A stretch of 64,000 nt of DNA from Actinotignum timonense. GTDB lineage: Bacteria; Actinomycetota; Actinomycetes; Actinomycetales; Actinomycetaceae. The notes under the pieces were generated by a model that saw nothing but the letters and a program-made list of their open reading frames with translations, had not been told where the DNA came from and searched no databases. The translations under genes and the position numbers were made by a program. This document shows, piece by piece, positions 34,514 through 42,183 of this stretch; position 1 is the stretch's first letter; every line of letters begins with the position of its first letter. The DNA lies in contig NZ_JASOKT010000003.1 in NCBI RefSeq assembly GCF_030216305.1, positions 117,693-181,692 of the forward strand, in the 5' to 3' direction.

Positions 34514-35640
34514 TGGACGGCTGGGTTAGAGCCGAGAGGCTTCGAGCTCTGAAAGATATCACGGGAGTGAGTCAGCAGGATCTTAGTGACCTGCTGGGCG
34601 TGAGCCAATCCTTTATCTCCAAGGTGCTCCGGAAAGAAAACATGCTTTCAGAGGAGCACGCGGTGCGGGCAGCGCAGAGCTTCCACGTGCCACTATCCTT
34701 CTTTGCGGTAGACGATTCAAAGTTTGCCAACGCAACCGCGACTTTCCGTAAATCTAGTACCGCCACGGTCACCGCTGAGCGCAAGGTCAATCAGCTCGCG
34801 CGAGAAGTCAACCGCGCCTGGGATGCGCTCTCGCGAGAATCTGGGTACCTCGATTTCCCCAGTACCGATTTGCTTGCCGCAGGCTTGGGTGTGGAACAGG
34901 CCGCTGAACAAACTCGCAGGGTTCTCGGACTCAGTGCCACGGAGCCGATTCAGAATGTCACTCATATCCTCGGGCTTCTTGGGGTTGCTGTGGTGTACCC
35001 TTTACTGGAGGATGCCGAAGACGCCGGGCACCTCGCGATTTCTCTGCCCAGTAGGGAAAATACTCGCCCTGCGATCAGTATTGTGCATCGTACGGAGGGT
35101 GCGCGCCAGCGCCTCACGCTCGCTCACGAACTTGGTCACCTTCTATTCGATCAGGGCCTTAGTCAGCCGATTCCTTCTACTCGCGCTCCGCAAGAACGCC
35201 GTGCCTACGATTTCGCGGGGGCACTTTTGCTTCCGGAGTCCGTGGCGCGGGCGCGTATTAATGAAACGACACCGCTACGTGGCTTGCTGGATATCCGGCG
35301 AGTATACGGAATCAGTGTGGCGGCCACAGCCGTGCGTGCCCAGCGCCTGGGGATCATTACCCAGCACCGTTTCCGGAGTCTGCAGATTCAGCTGGCTAAC
35401 GCCGGCTGGCGCAAACGCGAGCCGGTGATTGTCCCTCCGGAAAAGCCTTCCTTGTTCAGGCAAGCGGCGGAGCGAGTATTCGGCAAGAAAGCCCTGGCTT
35501 TTAAGATGTCCGAAGCATTGGGGCTCAAACCGGAATGGGTCAACTCTTGGCTGCATCTTGATTCCGATGCCGATACCGCCACTGTGGACAAGTTCGGTGA
35601 CGGTGGCGAATCGCAGGTTATCCAGCTGCGCCGGAGATAA
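34501..35640 (+). CDS. XRE-family regulator fused to an ImmA/IrrE (M78) metallopeptidase
   Basis: A 379-residue protein with an N-terminal XRE helix-turn-helix (about 12-65: RLRALKDITGVSQQDLSDLLGVSQSFISKVL) and a central zinc-protease domain with the HExxH motif LAHELGHLLFD (about residue 210). The third part of the family (RRAYDFAGALLLPESVARARI) follows. Such fusions sense DNA damage or phage infection and release repression by cleavage, or act as antitoxin-like controllers. The start GTG 34501 lies inside the end of the preceding gene after GGAGAATTGGA, which indicates coupled translation. The C-terminal 60 residues have no assigned domain. Confidence 0.87.
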   Translation: MRPIVDGWVRAERLRALKDITGVSQQDLSDLLGVSQSFISKVLRKENMLSEEHAVRAAQSFHVPLSFFAVDDSKFANATATFRKSSTATVTAERKVNQLAREVNRAWDALSRESGYLDFPSTDLLAAGLGVEQAAEQTRRVLGLSATEPIQNVTHILGLLGVAVVYPLLEDAEDAGHLAISLPSRENTRPAISIVHRTEGARQRLTLAHELGHLLFDQGLSQPIPSTRAPQERRAYDFAGALLLPESVARARINETTPLRGLLDIRRVYGISVAATAVRAQRLGIITQHRFRSLQIQLANAGWRKREPVIVPPEKPSLFRQAAERVFGKKALAFKMSEALGLKPEWVNSWLHLDSDADTATVDKFGDGGESQVIQLRRR

Positions 35641-35786
35641 GCTGAGTGAAAAGAGGATCAGCCCACACCAAGAAAACTTGGGCGGGCTGAACTATTGGCT
35701 TGACCGTAGCACGCAAGTCTGTGTGCGTTCAAGAGTGAATTACTTCGTGTTTGCATCTCCGGCGGGGATGTGCGAGCCGCGCCCAT

Positions 35787-36146
35787 TTAGGAGCCTTTAC
35801 GGATTTTGCGGAGTTCGCGCATCGCTACTTCGACATCCTCGGGAGTCTGGTCATAAAGACCCAGCTCGTACGTAATATCCGAGATGTCGTCCAACGCTTC
35901 CTTTGCCACCTGCCGCTGCTTTTCGCAATAGTTCAGAACATCCGAGAGCCAGAGCCGGCGATGGGTGGTAATTTTGCGGAACGGTATAGCGCCTTCTTCG
36001 CATAGCTTGACTACGGTTGGGCGGGTCATATTCAACAGATCGGCAGCTTCCTGAGTGGAGATTTCCCTATCTCCATCCGGTTCCTCCTGCACGACTATCG
36101 TCTCCAGATCTGCCTGAGCATTTTTCTGATCATCTGAAGTCGTCAC
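35787..36146 (-). CDS. Excisionase-type HTH antitoxin, second (short) copy
   Basis: A 119-residue DNA-binding protein with the core EISTQEAADLLNMTRPTVVKLCEEGAIPFRKITTHRRLW, a MerR/excisionase-type helix-turn-helix as used by antitoxins of PIN toxins. It is almost identical over about 160 bp to the copy at 36686-37141 but lacks roughly 30 residues near its N-terminus. The GTG at 36146 is preceded by AAAAGGAGGTGTGCC, the same site as in the first copy. The reading frame is open upstream into the truncated PIN gene, so a fused product is also possible. No toxin gene follows it. Confidence 0.75.
   Translation of the reverse strand: MTTSDDQKNAQADLETIVVQEEPDGDREISTQEAADLLNMTRPTVVKLCEEGAIPFRKITTHRRLWLSDVLNYCEKQRQVAKEALDDISDITYELGLYDQTPEDVEVAMRELRKIRKGS
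35931..36090 (-). repeat. Direct repeat, copy A (antitoxin core)
   Basis: About 160 bp nearly identical to 36821-36980, offset exactly 890 bp. The two differ by only a handful of substitutions. The shared promoter/ribosome-site region (CCTCCTTTT...GTTTCTTTCGTTTC on the + strand) is also repeated, which marks a tandem duplication of the locus. Confidence 0.9.
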
Positions 36147-36686
36147 GGCACACCTCCTTTTGTTTCTTTCGTTTCTGCTGTAACTGGCCTTGCCCGGGCG
36201 GGTGGGTAGGAAAGACTGTCTCTGTAAGCGACGGCCGAAAAGTAGCCCACTCGTCGACCGTGCATGGAATCCTATGACTTCTAAAGCGGAAGGTATTTGA
36301 GCACTTCCGTGGAGAAGCGCAGACGGAAAGTCTTTGAGGTTGAACGTGACGATCACATCTGATTCGCTTCGTAGAGCGCCCTCAATAATATGTGCATCAC
36401 CGAGATCAGGTAGATCGCCATAATTCCCTATCGAGTCACCAAGAATCTCGACTCGCGCTACTGGAAAGGCATGATTCATTTGGTGCAGCAGACGGGCGGA
36501 ATACTCAATAGTTGCTGGTATGGGAATTCCGCGTTCCCTCCGCAACCGCGAGACAGTCCTGATCAATTCTATTTCTACTCCGGGTGACCAAGAGACACGA
36601 TATATTCCGATGAAGGCGATCTCAAAGAGAACGTCTCGCAGGAGCGAGGGGACGATCGCGCAAGCATCGAGAAACGCCGCGCGCAT
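36147..36686 (-). pseudogene. PIN-domain toxin (VapC-like), C-terminally truncated and in frame with the next antitoxin
   Basis: The ATG at 36686 overlaps the stop of antitoxin copy 1 (TAATG), the usual antitoxin-toxin coupling. The PIN ribonuclease fold is visible for about 140 residues: FLDACAIVP (first Asp), VEIELIR (Glu), DLGDAHIIEGAL (Asp) and VTFNLKDFP (Asp). After SALEVIGF the sequence no longer looks like PIN. It instead continues through what was the promoter region of antitoxin copy 2 and, without any stop, into that antitoxin. The toxin has therefore lost its C-terminus. The full open frame 35787-36686 would give a 299-residue PIN-antitoxin fusion. Confidence 0.65.
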
Positions 36687-37141
36687 TAGTTGCCACTGCC
36701 CATCTCCCGGATTGCCTGGGCGATGACTTCGGGGTCTTCGTCGTAATCGCCCATGGCGTAGGAATCCGCCATGAGAGCATCAAGGGCTTCGCGAGTTTGC
36801 TGCCGCTGCTTCTCGCGGTAATTCAGAACATCCGAGAGCCAGAGCCGGCGATGGGTGGTGATTTTCCGGAACGGTATTGCACCTTCTTCGCATAGCTTCA
36901 CTACGGTTGGGCGGGTCATATTCAACAGATCGGCAGCTTCCTGAGTGGAGATTTCCCTATCCCCATTAGGTTCCTCCTGCACAGCCATCGAAATCTGCGC
37001 GCGCAGCAGCGGCGGAATTTCGATAGTGACGCCGTCAAAGGTCAATCCAACCCTGCGTGACTTAGCGAGAAGCCGGCGGATTCGATCCATGATCTCCGGA
37101 TCAATCTGCGCGATTTTGTCATCATGTGAAACAGTGGTCAC
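36686..37141 (-). CDS. Excisionase-type HTH antitoxin, first (full-length) copy
   Basis: A 151-residue antitoxin-like DNA-binding protein. Residues about 15-55 (MDRIRRLLAKSRRVGLTFDGVTIEIPPLLRAQ region) are absent from copy 2. The helix-turn-helix core EISTQEAADLLNMTRPTVVKLCEEG follows, then a charged C-terminal tail that should wrap the toxin. The start is GTG 37141 after AAAAGGAGGTGTGAT. Its stop overlaps the PIN toxin start by one base. It should repress its own promoter and neutralise the PIN toxin, by analogy with VapBC-type loci. Confidence 0.82.
   Translation of the reverse strand: MTTVSHDDKIAQIDPEIMDRIRRLLAKSRRVGLTFDGVTIEIPPLLRAQISMAVQEEPNGDREISTQEAADLLNMTRPTVVKLCEEGAIPFRKITTHRRLWLSDVLNYREKQRQQTREALDALMADSYAMGDYDEDPEVIAQAIREMGSGN
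36821..36980 (-). repeat. Direct repeat, copy B (antitoxin core)
   Basis: Partner of 35931-36090, at an 890-bp offset. Confidence 0.9.
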
Positions 37142-37314
37142 ATCACACCTCCTTTTCGTTTCTTTCGTTTCCAGTGTAGTGGGCCTCGCGTGGGGAGGGA
37201 AGACTGTATTTCTGCGAAGCCGCACCGGCACGCGCGCAAAAAGGAAACCCGCATCAGCCCCGGGGAGATTCCCCGCATCGCGCCCACCTTGGCCAAGCCG
37301 CTACGATAGGGCAC

Positions 37315-38085
37315 ATGGCTCAAGTTCCGGTGTCCGCTATTCATCCTGTTGCCCCTGACCACCTGGGCGCCGTCGCCCTTTTTAGTGCGCCGATTGACGT
37401 GCGCGCGGCGTTGGAACGCGTGGAAGTGGACGGCCAGGCCCTCGATGTCCACCTGGATGAGCTCCCCGGCGGGCAGGTCTTCAATTTTCTGGCCAGTGGT
37501 GTGACGGTGTTGCTCACGCCCGTGTCCGGGCCGGCCGCGCTGGAGGGCGCCACCCCGCCGCACGCTTTCCACATTATGATGACGTTTTTCTCCGATATGG
37601 CGCGCTCCGGGGAGGACATGCCCGACCCGGTGAGTGACGAGTTCGCGGCGCGTCGTCGTACCTCCATGCACACGCTGCACCGGGTGTACACGGCCGTGAT
37701 CCGCTCGCTCATGGGCGAGGAAGCCGCGGTGGGCATGGCGCGCCCCGAGCTGGGCATCATCTACCCCGCCGATGTGGTGACCGGTTACCGGATCGACGCC
37801 GCAGACCCGTTCCTACTGTGGATTTACGTGCCGATGCGCGCCGGCGAGGTAGTATCCGGGCGCACCGTGGGCCTGCCGCTTTTCGGGCACCTCGACCTCG
37901 AGGTGAAGGACAGTCACCGCCCGCGCGAGGCCGTGTACGAACTGCTCGCGAACACCGCCGGATATATTATTTCCGACGGCGCAACCCTCATGCCAGGGCA
38001 AACTCTGGGCACCGCCGCTGATGAGTCCATCGCCATTGCCCAGAGCCGCGACGGCGACACCCCCACGCTGCGGTTGGTGTACTAA
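37315..38085 (+). CDS. DUF4261-domain protein
   Basis: A 256-residue soluble protein of unknown role. The last 80 residues carry the DUF4261 pattern: VSGRTVGLPLFGHLDLEVKDSHRPREAVYELLANTAGYIISDGATLMPGQTLG. The preceding part includes VTVLLTPVSGPAAL and HAFHIMMTFFSDMAR, also typical of the family. It stands alone after the antitoxin locus and overlaps the convergent gene at 38082 by 4 bp. No active-site residues are recognisable. Confidence 0.75.
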   Translation: MAQVPVSAIHPVAPDHLGAVALFSAPIDVRAALERVEVDGQALDVHLDELPGGQVFNFLASGVTVLLTPVSGPAALEGATPPHAFHIMMTFFSDMARSGEDMPDPVSDEFAARRRTSMHTLHRVYTAVIRSLMGEEAAVGMARPELGIIYPADVVTGYRIDAADPFLLWIYVPMRAGEVVSGRTVGLPLFGHLDLEVKDSHRPREAVYELLANTAGYIISDGATLMPGQTLGTAADESIAIAQSRDGDTPTLRLVY

Positions 38086-38702
38086 TGCCAGCCCAATGGC
38101 TGTAGCGGCGGACGTTTCCAGACGGTGGGTAGGCGGAACTCCAGCTTCCACTGGCCGCTATCCGGCCCGGTAGTGGCACGAACCATCCAATAATCGATGG
38201 CTTTGTACCCGAGTTTGAGCCCTTCATTCATGGTGAATCCCAGTTTTGAATCGGGGCAGAAATAGGAATTCCGATTCGTGTAGCCGATGGTCTCGTAATC
38301 ATCGTTCCACTTATCTTCAGGAGAACTATCCGCGAAGGCCCGAATATCTCCGCTCCCATCATCGATATATACGTGTTGGATGCACCCGTCCCGTTTCTCG
38401 TGGGGATTTTTACCAACGAAGGTAAAGGAGAACGTGGTATCCCAGTCACTCTCCTTCTTGTAGTGGTTGAGAATGTCCTCGGGGTTAACGTCCAGGCGCC
38501 ACCACAAGTCCTTTTCCGCATTGCTGGTATTAGGATCCAGGGACAAGGCGTGCATCATGGCAGAGACAATGACGGATACTTTTGCGCCCGTTTCGAAGTC
38601 ATATTTATCGCGAGGTGGGAAATCAGCTTCCAGGGTGGTGTCAGCCGTTTCTAGGGTGACGATGTCATTCTCCGCGTCAAAGGTGAGACGAATCGTGTCC
38701 AC
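38082..38702 (-). CDS. Unknown protein, 206 residues
   Basis: I do not recognise a family. The product is acidic and rich in Trp, Tyr and Asp with many predicted beta-strands, e.g. TIRLTFDAENDIVTLETADTTLEADFPP and TTFSFTFVGKNPHEKRDGCIQHVYIDDG. There is no signal peptide or membrane segment. It follows the convergent DUF4261 gene (stops overlap by 4 bp), and the TM2 gene ends 14 bp upstream in the same direction, so the TM2 gene and this one may form one transcript. Confidence 0.7.
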   Translation of the reverse strand: MDTIRLTFDAENDIVTLETADTTLEADFPPRDKYDFETGAKVSVIVSAMMHALSLDPNTSNAEKDLWWRLDVNPEDILNHYKKESDWDTTFSFTFVGKNPHEKRDGCIQHVYIDDGSGDIRAFADSSPEDKWNDDYETIGYTNRNSYFCPDSKLGFTMNEGLKLGYKAIDYWMVRATTGPDSGQWKLEFRLPTVWKRPPLQPLGWH

Positions 38703-38716
38703 AAGCTACCCCTTTC

Positions 38717-39100
38717 TTAGTAAATCCAATCCCCGCTCTGGGTGAAGATGAAATCGTCACCGGGGTACTTGCTGAGCTTCACGCAGCCGATAATGAACTC
38801 CACCAGCGCCCAAATGCCGATAGTGAGCCAGTTAAAGAGAATCATGCAGATTCCGATACCTACCTGCCCGCGCAGGAAACGGTGGACGCCGAAGCCGCCC
38901 AGGAAGAAAGCAAGGAGCACGTAAACGATCTTATTGACCGTGCGGAATTGCGGCTCTTGGTAGTAAGCGGGCGGGGCTGTGGGATACGCCTCCGGAGCGG
39001 TGGGGTACGGCTGTCCCGGCCCCTGATACGGCTGCCCCGGAAGTGGATACTGCTGGTTCTGTTGCGGTCCCCGCTGCGGGTACGGTTCGAAAGCGCTCAT
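38717..39100 (-). CDS. TM2-domain membrane protein
   Basis: A small membrane protein of 127 residues. The N-terminal 55 residues are a Pro/Gln/Tyr-rich repeat region (GQPYQGPGQPYPTAPEAYPT). The TM2 domain follows: VYVLLAFFLGGFGVHRFLRGQVGIGICMILFNWLTIGIWALVEFIIG, two helices with the conserved GGFGVHRFL turn. I chose ATG 39100; the open frame continues upstream to 39583 without relation to the family. The role of TM2 proteins is not well defined. Confidence 0.88.
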   Translation of the reverse strand: MSAFEPYPQRGPQQNQQYPLPGQPYQGPGQPYPTAPEAYPTAPPAYYQEPQFRTVNKIVYVLLAFFLGGFGVHRFLRGQVGIGICMILFNWLTIGIWALVEFIIGCVKLSKYPGDDFIFTQSGDWIY

Positions 39101-39325
39101 TGATCCAATCTTTCCTTGCGCCCGGTATGTCACGAGCTCCTGCCGAAAAGTATAGCCGGCGGGCCCGTGAGCTGGATTGCTGTGCATGAGAGTGGATGCC
39201 AAGACTCTCAACGGTCCGAAGATAATACCGAGATACTTGCGAAGGTGATAACGAAATGGTTGCAATAGTGATAGCGAAAGACTTGCAGAAGTGACAAAGT
39301 GGCGAGGAGTCACTACGCTCAAAAC

Positions 39326-40576
39326 ATGGCTTATATTCGGCGTGCGGTCGATACAATGCTGCAACAAGACCTGGCAATCATGGGTGGCGTGGTGATTGAA
39401 GGTGTGCGTGGCTGCGGTAAAACCGAAACGGGCATATTCCACGCTAAGTCCGAATTTCGCGTGGACCAGGCATCTAACCAGCGCCTGGCGGAACTCAATC
39501 CTCAGGGAGTTCTGGAAGGCAATGTTCCCAGGCTTATTGATGAGTGGCAGCTCGCCCCGATCCTCTGGAACGAGATCCGCCATGAAATCGACGCGCGGCG
39601 TGCTCCGGGCCAGTTTATTTTATCGGGCTCGGCCACTCCGGCAGATTCGATTACCCGCCACACCGGCGCCGGCAGGCTCTCTCGGGTACGCATGCGCCCC
39701 ATGGCCCTCGGTGAAGCGTATCCGCGGGAAGACCGCATCACCCTGAGCGAGCTACGCACCGCCGTACAGGTTCGCCACGTCCCCGGGGCCCTTAGCTACC
39801 CCGAACTCGCTACCGAAGCGGTGCGAGGCGGCTGGCCCTTCCTTGTTTCCTCGCAAAATCCTGCCTTTATCCGATTCGTCCAAAACTACGTGGACAATAT
39901 CGCGCATGCGGACCTCGCGCAGGTGGACGCCCGCTTCGACCCGGAACGGGTGCGGCGCCTACTGCGCTCCCTCGCTCGCAATATCGCAAGTGAAACCCCG
40001 GCTACCACCCTCTCCCAAGACATTTCCGCGGACGGCGGCCAGCTCTCCCCGCAAAGCGTACGAAGCTACCTCGATGCACTCACCCGGATTTTCATCGTCG
40101 AGGAACTCCCGCCCTGGAGCGGCTCCTTGCGCTCAAAGACCCGACTCCGCAAACAGGCGAAACTGCATTTCTGCGATCCATCTCTGGCGCTCGCGGCCCT
40201 CCGCGCAACCCCGGAAGAACTCGCAAATGATCCCGAATATTTCGGTCAAATCTTCGAATCAATGGCGGTCCGGGACATCCGCACCTATGCAGAACAGATT
40301 GGTGCCACCTGTTTTGGTTACCGAGATAATACCGGCCTAGAAGTAGATATTCTGCTGGAGTTCAGCGATGGACACTGGGCCGGCATCGAAGTGAAACTCG
40401 GCGAATCGGATCGCGCTGTGGGCGCGGGGGAGCGCAATTTACTCCGGCTGCGCGATGCCCGTATGGTGAAGGCCCCCGATTTCCTCGCGGTGGTGACCGG
40501 CGGCCGCACCGCATTCACGTTGCCAAGTGGTGTTCACGTTCTTCCCTTGAGCACCATGGGTCCTCTAGTGCAGTGA
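39326..40576 (+). CDS. AAA_14/DUF4143 ATPase
   Basis: A 416-residue P-loop protein of the common AAA_14 plus DUF4143 type. Walker A is EGVRGCGKTETG (about residue 27) and the Walker B-like motif is PRLIDEWQLAP; FILSGSATP follows. The C-terminal DUF4143 domain ends in a PD-(D/E)xK-like nuclease core (GLEVDILLEF, then GIEVKLGES). Such genes are frequent in mobile and defence neighbourhoods and may control a partner or act on DNA, but the function is unknown. I used ATG 39326 (MAYIRRAVDTML) as the family start; GTG 39299 is the alternative. Confidence 0.85.
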   Translation: MAYIRRAVDTMLQQDLAIMGGVVIEGVRGCGKTETGIFHAKSEFRVDQASNQRLAELNPQGVLEGNVPRLIDEWQLAPILWNEIRHEIDARRAPGQFILSGSATPADSITRHTGAGRLSRVRMRPMALGEAYPREDRITLSELRTAVQVRHVPGALSYPELATEAVRGGWPFLVSSQNPAFIRFVQNYVDNIAHADLAQVDARFDPERVRRLLRSLARNIASETPATTLSQDISADGGQLSPQSVRSYLDALTRIFIVEELPPWSGSLRSKTRLRKQAKLHFCDPSLALAALRATPEELANDPEYFGQIFESMAVRDIRTYAEQIGATCFGYRDNTGLEVDILLEFSDGHWAGIEVKLGESDRAVGAGERNLLRLRDARMVKAPDFLAVVTGGRTAFTLPSGVHVLPLSTMGPLVQ

Positions 40577-40594
40577 TGCTATCTCCCAAAGATC

Positions 40595-40631
40595 GCAGAA
40601 AAATCCCCTCACCAATTCTTTGGCGAGGGGA
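40595..40631 (-). terminator. Terminator of the Panacea gene
   Basis: TCCCCTC-A-CCAA (40604-40615) pairs with TTGG-C-GAGGGGA (40620-40631), with one mismatch. On the - strand the stem is followed by a TTTTTC run, just past the stop of the gene at 40637. Confidence 0.75.
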
Positions 40632-40636
40632 ATGCG

Positions 40637-41071
40637 CTACCCGAGGACCGGGTGCTGACTGTAGTAGCTTTGCAACGACTCCTTGGAAATGAGGCGGTCT
40701 CCAATTTCTATGGGTGAAAGCCCTTCCCGCATATTCTTCCAGGGGTCCTCGCTATGGGTGCGAGCCGAAAGCTGATTGCCGCTGAGCTGGGCAAGGCGAT
40801 CAACTACCTCGTTCACGATTTGCGCTTCATCGGCCGTGATCGTGCTATCCAGTTCGCCCTTGCGGATAATGAACTTTCCGCGGTGCTGGTTGAAGAGCGC
40901 GGGGCTAACCGGGCCACCTCGCCATGCTTGGAAATCCTCCGGGAAAAGAGGATACCCGCGCGTGGCGAGGCAGTGAGCTTGACTGTAAAAAGCGAGCTTC
41001 TGCATTTTCATGGTGGTCATATCCCCGCAGCGCTGCAAAATATATCCGGCCACATGTGTAATAGATGCCAT
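40637..41071 (-). CDS. Panacea-domain (DUF4065, SocA/GepA-like) protein
   Basis: A 144-residue protein with the Panacea pattern: HVAGYILQRCGDMTTMKMQKLAFYSQAHCLATRGYPLFPEDFQAWRGGPVSPALF. Panacea proteins act as antitoxins or anti-defence factors for a wide range of toxins encoded next to them. No toxin-like small gene touches it here: the neighbours are the AAA_14 ATPase (convergent) and the queuosine transporter (divergent). It may be an orphan, or the AAA_14 protein may be its partner. It has its own terminator. Confidence 0.83.
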   Translation of the reverse strand: MASITHVAGYILQRCGDMTTMKMQKLAFYSQAHCLATRGYPLFPEDFQAWRGGPVSPALFNQHRGKFIIRKGELDSTITADEAQIVNEVVDRLAQLSGNQLSARTHSEDPWKNMREGLSPIEIGDRLISKESLQSYYSQHPVLG

Positions 41072-41159
41072 TCGAGTGCCCTCCTTCCTTCTGAATCCTA
41101 GTGGAAGTGGTCTTGCGCGGGAATATCTGGATACGCATGCCCATGTGCGCGCATCCCGC

Positions 41160-41165
41160 TATAAT
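41160..41165 (+). promoter_or_regulatory. TATAAT -10 box of the queuosine-precursor transporter gene
   Basis: A perfect TATAAT lies 72 bp before the start at 41237. The leader includes a CCGTCCGTGCGG...GAGCCGGAC segment that can fold. I see no preQ1 riboswitch consensus in it. Confidence 0.45.
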
Positions 41166-41236
41166 CATGACCGTCCGTGCGGTGGCAGAGCCGGACACCA
41201 TAACCATATTTTCTCGACACGCATGGAAAGGTCACG

Positions 41237-42067
41237 ATGAGCTCGCAGTCCACCGCGCCGCACGGCGCCAGCACGCATCCTGATTCACACCCCGCCACTC
41301 CTGCCCCCGCGCTCGCGGACGGCCTGGTCACCCCGAATAACGTCAGCCCGAACACCACCGGCACCGCCGCCACCACCCCGGGCGCTACCGGCACCGCCGC
41401 ACGCTTCGCGGACGTCGCCCGTTCCCATCTCTTTGTGTACGTGGCGGTTTTCTTCGTCTCCTTCCTCCTCATTTCCAATATCGGCGCCACGAAGCTCATC
41501 ACTCTGAATATTGGTGGTCTTGATCTTTATTTCGACGGCGGCGCGATGCTCTTCCCGCTCACCTACATCATCGGTGACCTTCTTTCGGAGGTTTACGGTT
41601 TCAAAGTCGCCTCCCGCACGATCATCCTCGCTTTCGGGGTGCAGATCCTGGCCTCCTGCTGTTTCTGGCTGGTGCAGATCGCCCCGCCCGCCCCGGATTA
41701 CGCCAACCAGGAAGCTTTCGAAGCGGTGCTCGGCGTGGTGCCGCGCTTCGTGGCGGCCTCCGTTTTCGGTTTCCTCTTCGGCCAGCTCTCCAACTCATAC
41801 GTGCTGGTCTGGATCAAGCGCCGCTTCGGGGAACGCGCCCTGTGGGTGCGCCTCATTTCCTCCACCATCGTGGGCGAATTGCTGGATACCATTATTTTCT
41901 GCTTCGTGGCCTGGGGCGCGGATATCGCGGCCGGCAACGTCGAATTCTGGTCCATCGTCAACCTCTCCCTGGTGGGGTGGCTCTATAAAGTCGGTATCGA
42001 AGTGGTGTTCCTCCCGCTGACCTACGCCGTGGTTGGTGTGGTGAAACGCCACGAAGGCTTACGATAG
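41237..42067 (+). CDS. Queuosine precursor transporter (YhhQ/DUF165 family)
   Basis: A membrane importer for preQ0/preQ1 or queuine. The 276-residue product has a 60-residue Thr/Pro/Ala-rich N-terminal extension. About six membrane helices follow, with the family markers FVSFLLISNIGATKLI, LTYIIGDLLSEVYGFK, FGQLSNSYVLVWIKRR and STIVGELLDTIIFC. It is followed after about 115 bp by tgt, which uses the imported base, so the two belong to one salvage pathway. The start ATG has AAAGGTCACG before it. The long low-complexity lead is unusual. Confidence 0.9.
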   Translation: MSSQSTAPHGASTHPDSHPATPAPALADGLVTPNNVSPNTTGTAATTPGATGTAARFADVARSHLFVYVAVFFVSFLLISNIGATKLITLNIGGLDLYFDGGAMLFPLTYIIGDLLSEVYGFKVASRTIILAFGVQILASCCFWLVQIAPPAPDYANQEAFEAVLGVVPRFVAASVFGFLFGQLSNSYVLVWIKRRFGERALWVRLISSTIVGELLDTIIFCFVAWGADIAAGNVEFWSIVNLSLVGWLYKVGIEVVFLPLTYAVVGVVKRHEGLR

Positions 42068-42183
42068 GCAGCGGGCCGGTGGCGGCGTCGTCGTACTAAA
42101 AACAACGCGAGCGCGCGGCACGGCGCCCGGGCATAACGCGCGTGCCGCACACAAGAACCGCACCGCAACAGAAAGGTGAGAGC

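Noticed and set aside
41166..41236. preQ1 riboswitch before the queuosine-precursor transporter
   Set aside because: The leader lacks the short stem plus A-rich tail preceding the ribosome site that define preQ1 aptamers.
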